From assembly GCA_020442635.1 (NCBI GenBank), contig JAGRJR010000004.1, forward strand, positions 1-64,000: 64,000 nt of DNA. The letters are read 5' to 3'. The DNA comes from Lysobacterales bacterium (lineage in GTDB: Bacteria; Pseudomonadota; Gammaproteobacteria; Xanthomonadales; Marinicellaceae). Made by a program: the position numbers and the translations under genes. The notes beneath the pieces were generated by a model. It did no database searches. It was not told where the DNA came from and saw nothing but the letters and a program-made list of their open reading frames with translations. Positions 27,740 to 37,498 of the stretch are shown here, one piece after another (the first letter of the stretch is position 1; every line of letters starts with the position of its first letter).

Positions 27740-29434
27740 TTATTCAAAACCATCTTTGAATATCACATCAGAGCCGTATAACTCATTGGACATGGTGCTG
27801 GTAGTGCCTGCCCAAGTATTAGGAATGATGTTGTCTGACATGGCTGTACTGGTGGTGCGGATTGCCATGCCATCTGGTATGGGTGAACTTAAATTGTAGG
27901 TAAAATCTCCGTTGCCATCAGCCACCACCGACCCTAGGTGCGCTAAAGCTTCTTCATGCCCATCAACATCATCCAGATAAAAATCAATCAAACAATTGGG
28001 GCACGGGCTTGGGTTGCCAAGAATATTGCTTTGATGACTGCCACCGGTAATCAAAGTACCACTAACATCAGTAATTTCTGCTGGCTCAAACAACCTGATA
28101 GCAGAAGCAATCATCGGCCCCATTTCAAAGTATTTTTCAGGTCCGTTGATGACAATATTACCCCTCACAGTATTACCACCATCTTTAAAGCCTGGGCTGC
28201 TGGTGTCTGTCCAAAGAATCGCTCCTTTGGTGTTTTCAAAGCCATTGCGTGAAGAATCTATCAAGTTATCCATCACTAAATGTCCATTATTTTGTGGAGC
28301 CAGCACATCCGTTTGGGTTGAAAACTTAATACCCTGCCCACAAACACCCACGGTGCCACCATTGATGTCTTGTCCAATGATGTTGTTTTCAATCGTATGT
28401 AAAGAACCAAACACAGTCAGTGCTTGAGGTGGCGCGTCATTGGTGCTGCGTATATTCTGAAGACCTGCAATGATATTTCCCTGAATCAAAGCGCCAGTAC
28501 CCGCAATGTTGATACCCGATCCACCAAACCATTCGTCCTCGTCCAGTTCATTGGGGTTGGGACTGATGGTGGTAAAAGTTCGACATATAAATTGTGCAGG
28601 CACTGGTGGGACAATGCCATTGATATCCAGACCAATCCAGTTATTTAAAATTTGCAAACCTGTGGTGTCTGAATTGACTTCTATTGCATTGGTTCCAGCC
28701 CCTGCGATGATGTTGTTTTGAACCAAAAGATGACTGGCTTCGCTGGTTCCAAATATGCCATGGTTTCCTGCCAGATTATCGATATTAAAATCAACATCAG
28801 CAAACACGATTTCACTGCCATCTGGAGATAAACCCCATGTGTTATTTTCAAATGTAATGTTCTGTTCTTTGGCATGGATGCTCATGCCTCCGAAAAATCC
28901 AAGGCCGCTAATTTGCACATCGCTTAACTCGATTTCTAAAGTTTTTCCACTTTCTATCATCACCAATGGCATCTGATGATTGCCTTGTACATCAACTGCG
29001 GGGCCACTGATGGTGATTTCACCCACAGAATCTAAAATGGTTTGGGGATAAAGACCAAAATCGCTGACATTGCCGGCATCTGAAACTGGCAACACCCATT
29101 GTCCATTGTTAAACTGCACATCATCACCATCACCATTGGTGCCATTCAAACCAGTAAATACAATAGTAACTGGCGCACAACCGGTGCAAAAGTCATCGTC
29201 AGCGATGGCGCCGGCTTCACGCAGCGCACGGCGCAGTGTACATTTATTGGCACCAGAGCCTGTGGTATCAGGAAAGAACAAACCACCTTGTGTGTAACTA
29301 CAGGTATGGTTATTGTTAGTGGGTTCTTCATCCAAGGCCCAATCAACGACAATCGTGGTTTGTGCATGGCTGCGTGATACCCAGATTTGAATCAAGCACA
29401 TCAATGTCAGCTGTATAAATAAACTTTTTCTCAT
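27740..29434 (-). CDS. Secreted parallel-beta-helix protein with CSLREA-like N-terminus and GFE tail
   Basis: From the ATG at 29434 (AGGAG upstream) the product is 564 residues with a signal peptide (about 1-25, ending SHAQ). A CSLREA-like motif (KCTLRRALREAG) follows. The body consists of repeated right-handed beta-helix strands (NNIIAGAGTNAIEVNS, GNIIAGLQN, ENNIIGQDINGG and similar). A short C-terminal domain is followed by the tail SDVIFKDGFE. Such proteins are exported, and surface attachment is likely. Together with the two next genes it forms a paralogous cluster. Confidence 0.75.
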   Translation of the reverse strand: MRKSLFIQLTLMCLIQIWVSRSHAQTTIVVDWALDEEPTNNNHTCSYTQGGLFFPDTTGSGANKCTLRRALREAGAIADDDFCTGCAPVTIVFTGLNGTNGDGDDVQFNNGQWVLPVSDAGNVSDFGLYPQTILDSVGEITISGPAVDVQGNHQMPLVMIESGKTLEIELSDVQISGLGFFGGMSIHAKEQNITFENNTWGLSPDGSEIVFADVDFNIDNLAGNHGIFGTSEASHLLVQNNIIAGAGTNAIEVNSDTTGLQILNNWIGLDINGIVPPVPAQFICRTFTTISPNPNELDEDEWFGGSGINIAGTGALIQGNIIAGLQNIRSTNDAPPQALTVFGSLHTIENNIIGQDINGGTVGVCGQGIKFSTQTDVLAPQNNGHLVMDNLIDSSRNGFENTKGAILWTDTSSPGFKDGGNTVRGNIVINGPEKYFEMGPMIASAIRLFEPAEITDVSGTLITGGSHQSNILGNPSPCPNCLIDFYLDDVDGHEEALAHLGSVVADGNGDFTYNLSSPIPDGMAIRTTSTAMSDNIIPNTWAGTTSTMSNELYGSDVIFKDGFE

Positions 29435-29692
29435 GATTCCACTCCTCTTAAAATTATTAATTGCTGTTAAGTCCAAAGGACTCACTACAGGTTAGTTGTC
29501 ATAGGAGGAATGTTAGTTAGTTCCTGTATATAAGACCTGAAAAAAAGCTGAAATAAGTTTGAAATTTAGTTAAAACACCGAATTATGCGGTATTTACGTA
29601 AAAAAGACTCATGTCAACATAAGTCTCTAAGAACACATCTTGAACAATCCTGCGCTGAAGGCCTTTTCTGCCTCCAACGCTTAACCGTTTAC

Positions 29693-30994
29693 TCAAAACC
29701 CATTGCGAAAAATCAGGTCATCACCCAATTCAAATGCCCCTAAATCACAAGGAGCTTGTCTTGCCATCCCCCTTTGATCCAATCCAGATGAAGGACAATC
29801 AGTGGCCATTCCAATCACCGGGCTCAATGGATCAAGCGCCATAGTCCAGGTGCTACCACCGTTTTCACTTAATGGTAATAACATAGGATCATTATTAATG
29901 GCACCAGAACCACACTCATTTTGGGCAAGCGCATTTTGCTGAATCAGGTTGTTATCAACAAGTAATACCCATCCTGAATTGTTATCATAACAATCATTGG
30001 ATGAAGACATAGAGACAGCAATAATACTGTCATCCAATAAGACTGTCGTTTGCATTGGATGAATGTTCATGATTTCATTACCCACACCTTGGTCTTGAAA
30101 ATGATTAAAAATCGAACCTCCATCTGCCCTGCCAGGAATTGATTGACCAATACCAGCTATACTGTCATTAAAGGCTAAAGTGCTGCTCTCAATGCGAACT
30201 TGTCCATTGAGGTTAAATACCGCTCCACCAAAACCTGAACCAGCACCATAACCGCTGCCACCAGTAGCGGTATTTTGTGTAAAAGTTGTATTGGCTATGG
30301 TAACTGATCCAAAATGATTGAAAAGCGCCCCGCCCATACCTGCACCGCCCCCACTTAATTGCAGTGCAGTAATTCCACCCCCAAGACCACCCAGGCCAGG
30401 AAACGTTATTGGATTACCTGGATTGGGTGGCTCACCAGGAGCCCCTAAATTCATGATGGCATCATCTTGAGCCTCGCCGCCACCAAATCCAGGCAAACCC
30501 ACATAACCTGGACTTCCACTGTTTGCGCCGTCACCTCCATCACCACCAGGGGCATCATCACCACTACCACCCCCTCCGCACCCAGATCCTCCAGACCCTC
30601 CGTCCCCTCCTTTACCACCTTTTCCACCAGCACCACCTCTGCCACCAGGGGCTGCACCTCCACCAAATCCAGCATATGCAGCATCACCACCATCACCACC
30701 TAAACCACCATCTCCACCTCTAATACCCGGTTGACCATCACCTCCACCAATACTGCCGAAGGGTGGACAATCATCATGATCAGTGCCGTGATTACCAAAT
30801 CGCCCTATTCCTCCTTGTCCGCCAGCTCTGCCATTACCACCAGATGCGCCACCACCGCCAAAAGAAGCCGCCGCCCCTTCTAAGCCAAAATCGCCTGCTC
30901 CACCGTCCATAGCTGGTTCGTAAAAATTGAATCCGTTACTTCCTGGGCTCGCTCCATCTGACCCGGCTGCACCCCCCTTGTCCACCATAGCCAT
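29693..30994 (-). pseudogene. 3' part of a frameshifted glycine-rich beta-helix protein gene
   Basis: This open frame continues the gene that starts at 31655. Removing one G from the G6 tract at 30972-30977 joins the two frames into one protein of about 653 residues. It encodes a long Gly-rich segment (many GGxGGxGG units), then beta-helix strands and a choice-of-anchor-like end (LDQRGMARQAPCDLGAFELGDD) with the tail LIFRNGF. The tail lacks its final Glu: the next bases read GAGTAA in the neighbouring frame, so a second one-base indel is probable. It has no own ribosome-binding site or signal peptide. It could be a decaying gene, a slippage-controlled gene or a sequencing error. Confidence 0.7.
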
Positions 30995-31655
30995 TCATGT
31001 TGGCTAACATGCCACCACCGGAACCTCCTGCACCTCCATCACCCCCCCGGGCTTGATTATTGACGACCAATGTTTGTTCCAGATTCAAAACACCTTGGTT
31101 ATAAATCGCGCCTCCCAATCCTGCACCACCGCCACCAGCTGCACTTTCTCCGAGAGCAAGACCTCCATCTAAAGTGATGTTCTTAAGTGACAAGCGTCCC
31201 AAGGATATTTCTGATGCAGTTTCAGGAACAAGATGTAAATAACCTGCAATATAAAAAAATCGAAAAGGTGGCGCTTCGTCAGCACGCTTGAGGATAACAC
31301 CAGCGGAACCACCATCAATAACAAGTTCACCATATATCGGTGGTAGCGCATTAGGCCCATACCAAAAGTTATCTTGTTCCGTTAATGTTATTTGTCTATT
31401 GGAAGACGTAAATGAAAAAGCAATTAAATCAGCACCATTGCCCGCTGAACACCCACCAATGGCTGAGTCTGTATTGGCCGATTCAATAGCGGCTCTTAAA
31501 GCACAAAATTTATCGTCTATTACGCCACCTGAATAACTATTAACTGTAATAGTTGCTGCTTTTAACGTTGAAACCGATAGTCCAACAATAAAAATAGCCA
31601 GACTCAGACACAGATTCAAATTTAAGTTCAAATGTTTTTTCAAGTTCCCGAACAT
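30936..31655 (-). CDS. 5' part of a frameshifted secreted glycine-rich beta-helix protein gene
   Basis: The 239-residue frame has a signal peptide (about 1-34, ending STLKA), a mature start ATITVNSYSGG, and the CSLREA-like motif FCALRAAIESAN. Beta-helix strands (LSLKNITLDGG, GGAIYNQGVLNLEQT) follow, then the beginning of a Gly-rich repeat. After the G6 tract it runs into an unrelated 10-residue tail (CSRVRWSEPRK) and stops. GGGAG lies at good spacing before the ATG. As read, it would give a truncated exported protein without the C-terminal sorting tail. Confidence 0.7.
   Translation of the reverse strand: MFGNLKKHLNLNLNLCLSLAIFIVGLSVSTLKAATITVNSYSGGVIDDKFCALRAAIESANTDSAIGGCSAGNGADLIAFSFTSSNRQITLTEQDNFWYGPNALPPIYGELVIDGGSAGVILKRADEAPPFRFFYIAGYLHLVPETASEISLGRLSLKNITLDGGLALGESAAGGGGAGLGGAIYNQGVLNLEQTLVVNNQARGGDGGAGGSGGGMLANMNGYGGQGGCSRVRWSEPRK
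30971..30978 (-). other. G6 homopolymer at the frameshift point
   Basis: The coding strand reads CAA GGG GGG TGC in the upstream frame. With five G it would read CAA GGG GGT GCA and continue in the long downstream frame. The tract lies inside the Gly-rich repeat, where GGN codons are abundant. Confidence 0.85.
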
Positions 31656-31790
31656 GTGAATGTCTCCCGTAAAATATAAATGTTAGATTTCAATTGCAAG
31701 TACAACAGGATTACAATGCCGGTAAATGCAAAACCATATTTGAGTATCATTTTGTCCCAATAAAAACAAATACCTGTCCTCTGATTTTTA

Positions 31791-34700
31791 TTACTCAAAG
31801 CCATCTCTAAAAATCAAATCAGTTTGGCCATCGTATTCAAATGCCCCGATATCTCGATCTCCGTTGGCAACATAACCACGTTGGTCAAAAACAAGTGCAT
31901 TCTCATTCCCGGCATCTATCGCTTCACTGATTGATGAAATGGCATGGGTCAGCACACAAGTGCCATCTGCTAATGGTGCTGCGCAGCCGTTGTCGGCCAA
32001 TAGGCCCACCGTACCAGCCGTTAATGTCATGGGCAACTCATCTGGACACCCACCAGAAGTATCATCAGCCAGATTATTGCTACCACCGAAGATATATCCA
32101 AACTGGTTATAACAAGTGGAACCATTGTGAAACAGGCTGTTTTCAAGCGTGGTTAAAGTGCTTGAATTAAAAATGCCGCCGCCATCATTTGTGGCTGTAT
32201 TGTTTGAGAAAGTACTGTTGCTGATGGTGTCAATGGTGCCAAAATTTTTGATGCCGCCACCATCATTTGTTGCCATATTGCCCGAAAAAGTGCTGTTGTT
32301 AAGTATATTGAGGGTGCCAGTACCACTGTTGTAAATGCTGCCTCCATCATGACCTGTATTGGCTGAGAATGTGCTATTGCCAAGCATGGTGATCGTACCA
32401 ACATTGTAAATGCTTCCCCCAAAAGAGTTTGCTGTCTCACCCGAGAAATTACTGTTGGTGATGGTATTGAGGGTATCAAGATTGAAAATACTTCCACCAT
32501 GAAAGATGGCTGTATTACCTGCGAAGATACTGTTGCTGATGGTGTTTATGATTTCATCATTGGAAAGACCGCCACCTGTACCAGCTGAATTGTCTGAGAA
32601 AATACTGTCATTTATACTAGAAATGGTACCCAAATTTTGTAGACCACCCCCTTCGCCTACTGCCGCATTACCATTTATCACACTGTTCGCAATCGACAAG
32701 ACCCCCAGGTTATAGATGCCGCCACCACTTCGGTTTAAAAATCCAGTGTCATCGACACAACCATTTCGGACAATGATGTTTTGTAAATCCAGAACGCCGC
32801 TGCTAGCAATGCGCAGCAAGCGAAACTCGCCCGCATCATTGCTGTTGTCAAGGTTGCAAATTAAATTATTATCTCGTGCCAAGACAAAACCAGCACCATT
32901 TAACACGATGGGAGAATTGATCGCCGGTGTACCTGTCATACCATACGTGGTGTTACTATCATACCCAGCCGTCAAGGTAATGTCAGTGCTTAGGTTGATG
33001 GTATCACCACCGTTGGTGGCACCATTGGCATTAGCGCATTCGATGGCTTCTATCAATCCATTGTCATCACTAACGTTGATATTGAAACCATCAGTTCGCA
33101 AACCAACTGGACAGAAGTCAATTCTATGCACTTCAAAAGCCCCAATATCACGGGTACCGTTATAGACCCCAAAGCCACGCTGGTCATTGGACGTTCCGCC
33201 AACCGCCACATCCAAAGCCTCAGAACCCGATAATAAGGCATGGGTCATCGCACAACCACCGCCAGCCAATGGTGTAATACAACTGTTATCGGCTAAAGAC
33301 CCCACCGTGCTGGCGGTCAAAGCTGTCGGCAACACTCCTGGACAACCACCCGAAGTACTATCGGCCATATTGTTGCTGCCATTGAATGTTCCAGAGAAAC
33401 TTGAGCAAGTTGAACCAGCATGAAACAAACTGTTTTCAATGGTGTTAAAACTACCATCGTTAACAATTCCGCCACCACCACTGGTTGCATTATTGCCTGA
33501 AAATGTATCGTTACTCAGTGTAGTGACAATCCCAAAATTCATAATGGCGCCGCCAAAATTCGCCGAATTACCTGAGAATGTACTGTTGCTGACGGTATTA
33601 ATGGTGCCAGTGTTATAAATACCTCCACCATCAGAACTTGCCACATTGCCAGACAAGGTGCTGTTGCTGATAACATCAAGAATGGCATCGCTATAATTGT
33701 AAATACCAGCGCCAAAATTTGCTGTATTGTTCCTTAAAGAGCTGTTGTTGAAGCTGCTTATTGTGCCACCCCGGTTATAAATCGCTCCACCACTGTTCCT
33801 TGCCATGTTGTTTTCCAGCACACTGTTGGCTATTGATACAGTACCGGCGTTGAAAATGGCACCACCAATGGGACCAAATCCACCGTTGCCATCGACACAA
33901 CCACCCCTAAGAATGATATTTTGCAAATCCAGATTACCCGTGTTCAGGGCAATGCGGAACAGGCGGAACTCTCCTAAGTCACTTGAGCCATTCAGACTAC
34001 AGCTGCTATCACGTTCGAGAGAAAAACCTGCACCATTTAAAACAATCGGTGAAATGATGACTGGCGTTCCGGTACGACCAAAAGTAGCATCGTTTTCATA
34101 CTCAGCACTCAGCATGATGTTGGCACCCAAATTGATGGTATCACCGCCATTACCTGAACCGTTAGCGTTGGCACATTCTATCGCATCGATCAGCTCAGAC
34201 GCATCAGTTACGGTAGTATTGAAACCATCGGTTTGTAAGTTAGCTGCACAAAACTCAACTCTTTGAGCCTCATAAGCACCAATATCGCGTGTTCCATTAT
34301 GAACTGCAAAGTCACGCTGATCAGTGACTGTTCCATTAACTGCCATGTCCAAAGCCTCAGACCCGAGTAACAAAGCATGGGTCATGACGCAGCTACCATC
34401 TGCTAACGGTGTGGTACAACCATTATCGGCCAAAGAATCCACTGTGGTAGAACTTAAATGACTGGCACCTGGACAACCAGGAGAATTGAAATTGGCCTTG
34501 TTATTGCTGCCATTGAATGTGCCTCCTCCAAACTCATAGTCAACACAAGATGAACCATCAGTGAATAAGCTGTTCTGCATGTTACTTATGGTGCCACCGT
34601 TGTTGTAAATACCATAACCACTGTCATCCGCCCTATTTCCCGCAAAAGTGCTGTTACTAAATACAGTGATGGTACCTTCGTTATTAATGGCACCGCCCAG

Positions 34701-35603
34701 AGCCAAACGACTGTCATTGTTTGTTGCCCTATTATTTGTGAATGTGCTGTTACTAAGGTTGCCTATGGTGCCTTCGTTATAGAAACCACCACCATAACTT
34801 GCCGTATTGGCTGAGAACGTGTTGTTGCTTATATTAGTAATGTTCTGCGAAAAATAATTGTAAATACCACCACCACGGGTATCTGTCCAATTATCAAAAA
34901 AACTGTTATTGTTGATGTTATTAATTCCACCTTTGTTGCTGATGGCACCGCCGTGATATTCTGCCCTGTTGTTAGAAAAAATACTGTTGCTGATTGCGAT
35001 GATTTGGGCACCTGTGTCGTTATAAATACCACCCCCATAATCTTTGGCTTGATTACCATCAAGCACGCTGTTAATAATCGACAAGGCTCCTGAGTTGAAA
35101 ATGCCACCGCCGAAGGTTGACCCAGCCGTTGAAAAGACACCATCAACGCAACCGCCATGCAGTACAATATTTTGCAAATCCAGATTTCCGTTACTAAGAA
35201 TCAGTAGCAAACGGAATTCACTCGAATGTTCAACACCGTTAAGGTCGCAGCTGCCATCACGTTCCAAGGTGTGTCCCGCACCATCCAATACAATGAGTGA
35301 CTGGATCGCTGGGGTACCGACACCGCCATATCCGGTATAGAAACTATATGCAACACTCAAAGTGATATCGGTGGTTAAGACGATGGTGTCACTTCCAGCT
35401 TCACCAGCTACACAATCGCTCCAGGTTTGTGCATTGTTGTTGGCATTGGCTATTGCCTCCGAAATAGTACAAACACCATCAGCATCTCCCAATACACCAT
35501 TGCTGCCATTAACAGTGATGGTTGCCCCATAAGAGAATCCGCACATCAAGGCTGCACAAATAATAAAAAACAGAGTAACCGATTTTGACCTATTAAACTT
35601 CAT
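31791..35603 (-). CDS. Giant secreted beta-helix protein with three tandem modules and GFE tail
   Basis: From the ATG at 35603 (GAGGG upstream) the product is 1270 residues with a signal peptide (ending SYGA). It has three tandem modules of about 400 residues. Each starts with a CSLREA-like segment (CTISEAIANANN; LIDAIECANANG; LIEAIECANANG). Each then has a GTPxIxSxIVLNGAG block, DLQNI strands, a run of ISNSTFSGN-type beta-helix turns, and a choice-of-anchor-like end (DQRxFxVxNGTRDIGAFE). The protein ends DLIFRDGFE. It is probably a surface adhesin or passenger; the ligand is unknown. Confidence 0.8.
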   Translation of the reverse strand: MKFNRSKSVTLFFIICAALMCGFSYGATITVNGSNGVLGDADGVCTISEAIANANNNAQTWSDCVAGEAGSDTIVLTTDITLSVAYSFYTGYGGVGTPAIQSLIVLDGAGHTLERDGSCDLNGVEHSSEFRLLLILSNGNLDLQNIVLHGGCVDGVFSTAGSTFGGGIFNSGALSIINSVLDGNQAKDYGGGIYNDTGAQIIAISNSIFSNNRAEYHGGAISNKGGINNINNNSFFDNWTDTRGGGIYNYFSQNITNISNNTFSANTASYGGGFYNEGTIGNLSNSTFTNNRATNNDSRLALGGAINNEGTITVFSNSTFAGNRADDSGYGIYNNGGTISNMQNSLFTDGSSCVDYEFGGGTFNGSNNKANFNSPGCPGASHLSSTTVDSLADNGCTTPLADGSCVMTHALLLGSEALDMAVNGTVTDQRDFAVHNGTRDIGAYEAQRVEFCAANLQTDGFNTTVTDASELIDAIECANANGSGNGGDTINLGANIMLSAEYENDATFGRTGTPVIISPIVLNGAGFSLERDSSCSLNGSSDLGEFRLFRIALNTGNLDLQNIILRGGCVDGNGGFGPIGGAIFNAGTVSIANSVLENNMARNSGGAIYNRGGTISSFNNSSLRNNTANFGAGIYNYSDAILDVISNSTLSGNVASSDGGGIYNTGTINTVSNSTFSGNSANFGGAIMNFGIVTTLSNDTFSGNNATSGGGGIVNDGSFNTIENSLFHAGSTCSSFSGTFNGSNNMADSTSGGCPGVLPTALTASTVGSLADNSCITPLAGGGCAMTHALLSGSEALDVAVGGTSNDQRGFGVYNGTRDIGAFEVHRIDFCPVGLRTDGFNINVSDDNGLIEAIECANANGATNGGDTINLSTDITLTAGYDSNTTYGMTGTPAINSPIVLNGAGFVLARDNNLICNLDNSNDAGEFRLLRIASSGVLDLQNIIVRNGCVDDTGFLNRSGGGIYNLGVLSIANSVINGNAAVGEGGGLQNLGTISSINDSIFSDNSAGTGGGLSNDEIINTISNSIFAGNTAIFHGGSIFNLDTLNTITNSNFSGETANSFGGSIYNVGTITMLGNSTFSANTGHDGGSIYNSGTGTLNILNNSTFSGNMATNDGGGIKNFGTIDTISNSTFSNNTATNDGGGIFNSSTLTTLENSLFHNGSTCYNQFGYIFGGSNNLADDTSGGCPDELPMTLTAGTVGLLADNGCAAPLADGTCVLTHAISSISEAIDAGNENALVFDQRGYVANGDRDIGAFEYDGQTDLIFRDGFE

Positions 35604-35763
35604 CACACCCTCATCAAATTTAATTTTGTCAATCCATTGTAAAAGTAAATAAAGTCTTAATAACTTGTTAATTGCTATCATTTTTCTGGTGATTTATCAT
35701 TTTTCATACATTTATTTCACAATTTGATAACATTTACATGGTTTCAATTTTTAATTTCATATC

Positions 35764-36684
35764 ATGAGTCAAGTTAACACCCACGAAATTCATTTTACCC
35801 AAGGGCAGGTTTTTGAAGCTCCTGGAGTTCAAGGCCGTATGGATGTAAGTGAATTTAATGGCGGCATCACCTTATATCGTTTGGAGTTTATTGCTCGTGA
35901 AGACACGGATTTACAAGTATTTACATCTTACACTGAGCCATGGATGGGCAGCACTTTTCACTGGCATGGCCAATCAATCATGACCCAGGCTGATGGTCAA
36001 CAGCATGTGCTTAACGCCAATAACGCGGTGCTGATACGTGTGGATGATGGTCACACAGTATTCCGATTAAAAAAGGACGAACTGGTCAGGCATGTCGGCG
36101 TATCAATGAGCATGGCTGTATTTATGGAGTTTTTAAACAACAATGAAATTTTTGGGTTCGAAGAATTTAACCAACCTTTTGGCAAAGCGATTGTTATTAA
36201 AAACGTCAAACCCAATACTAAAATGCGCCGTCTGGCCACCCGACTCTTTGAACATAACGGTCGTTTTGACAAATTATCTTTAAACGGTCAAGCATTGTCA
36301 TTCATGAATGAATTTCTCAAGCAATATACACAAGACATTTTGGTTAAGACCAGGTTGAGTTTGCTTGAACAACAAATTTTTGATCAAGCTACTTTATACA
36401 TCAAAAGCCACATTGACCAATCAATAACAGCTGAACAAGTGGCTAACTTTCATCACATTTCAGCCCATCGATTGGACTGGATTTGTAAAGCCGCATGTGG
36501 TTTTAGCTTTGCTAATCATGTGGCCAATATTCGCCTTCAAAAGGCACAAGAATTGTTGTTGCAAAAAACTGTCTCGGTAAAAAGCATTGCACTTCAATTG
36601 GGCTATGCACATGTAGGTAATTTCTCCCGAGCCTACAAAAACAAATTCGGTGAAACGCCCAATCAAGCGCGCCAGAGAAAGTGA
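35764..36684 (+). CDS. AraC-family transcriptional regulator
   Basis: The 306-residue protein has an N-terminal ligand-binding-like domain and a C-terminal AraC/XylS double helix-turn-helix (about residues 205-305): ITAEQVANFHHISAHRLDWI and VKSIALQLGYAHVGNFSRAYKNKFGETP. It stands between the beta-helix cluster, which is divergent, and hutG, which is convergent. Its regulon is unknown. The divergent giant beta-helix gene shares its 160-base upstream region and is a natural candidate target. Confidence 0.88.
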   Translation: MSQVNTHEIHFTQGQVFEAPGVQGRMDVSEFNGGITLYRLEFIAREDTDLQVFTSYTEPWMGSTFHWHGQSIMTQADGQQHVLNANNAVLIRVDDGHTVFRLKKDELVRHVGVSMSMAVFMEFLNNNEIFGFEEFNQPFGKAIVIKNVKPNTKMRRLATRLFEHNGRFDKLSLNGQALSFMNEFLKQYTQDILVKTRLSLLEQQIFDQATLYIKSHIDQSITAEQVANFHHISAHRLDWICKAACGFSFANHVANIRLQKAQELLLQKTVSVKSIALQLGYAHVGNFSRAYKNKFGETPNQARQRK

Positions 36685-36721
36685 TTTTTAACCACAATCC
36701 TGAATTGGCTGACCACTCTTA

Positions 36722-37498
36722 TCAAATATTCAAGAGATTAATATTGGTTAAAAATTCTAACCAGAGTTTGTTTAATGTGTTGGCTTGTTCTGATAGTTTT
36801 AATCTTTGATTCAAATAACAGGACTTGGCATGTTCCAATTGAATGGCGTGAATGTGGTTATCGGGTTGACCGTAATTGCGGGTAATAAAACCACCCTTGA
36901 AGCGGCCGTTATTGACGAATGTGAACTTGGATTGTTTGGACAAATGTTCCATCAGTTGCCGTTCAATTTCAGCTGAACAGCTTTTTCCAGCAAAGGTTCC
37001 CACATTGATGTCTGGTAATTGACCCTCAAAAAACCTCGGCACTTCATCATCGATACTGTGCGCGTCTATTAATAGACAAAAACCAAATTGTGCCTTTGCA
37101 GCGGCAATCATCTCAGCCAGCTGCTTATGGTAAGGTTGCCAATAGGTTTCAATGCGGCGTTTGATTTCGGCTTGATCGGGTTGTTGACCCGCTTGATAGA
37201 TATCTTTGAAATCAAATGTGCTGGTAGGGCACAATTCGGTTTCGGTTTGGTTTTGATACAAAGCCTCACCAGTGGCAGGACGATTGAGATCGATTACATG
37301 CCTGGAATAATTGGCTTTGATTTTTGAGTATTTGAGGTTTTCAAATTCAAACACTTCGCTGATCAACAAATCACGATCAGATGAGCCAATCACCGCAGGG
37401 TTCATTTGGCTCAAAATGTCATCAGGAATCAGCGCACCATCGTGCGGCACGCTGATAACCAATGGAGATGCTTGTTGTCTTAACTCAAAGATGGACAT
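36722..37498 (-). CDS. hutG: N-formylglutamate deformylase
   Basis: HutG of this type hydrolyses N-formylglutamate to glutamate and formate, the last step of the five-step histidine degradation route. The 258-residue protein has the family features VPHDGALIP near the N-terminus, SRHVIDLNRP, LLIDAHSIDDEVP and NGRFKGGFITRNYGQP. Its start overlaps the end of hutH by 19 bases. This branch also needs imidazolonepropionase (HutI) and formiminoglutamate deiminase (HutF), which are not in this window. Confidence 0.9.
   Translation of the reverse strand: MSIFELRQQASPLVISVPHDGALIPDDILSQMNPAVIGSSDRDLLISEVFEFENLKYSKIKANYSRHVIDLNRPATGEALYQNQTETELCPTSTFDFKDIYQAGQQPDQAEIKRRIETYWQPYHKQLAEMIAAAKAQFGFCLLIDAHSIDDEVPRFFEGQLPDINVGTFAGKSCSAEIERQLMEHLSKQSKFTFVNNGRFKGGFITRNYGQPDNHIHAIQLEHAKSCYLNQRLKLSEQANTLNKLWLEFLTNINLLNI

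Noticed and set aside
30467-30723. Plus-strand His/Thr-rich open frames
   Set aside because: They are antisense readings of the Gly-rich GGN repeats of the beta-helix gene.
31791-35603. Repeats that could suggest a CRISPR or other DNA repeat array
   Set aside because: The repeats are degenerate, have variable length and follow the reading frame, so they are protein repeats.
35604-35681. Upstream extension of the giant beta-helix protein
   Set aside because: The ATG at 35603 has a good ribosome-binding site and begins a normal signal peptide. The extension does not.
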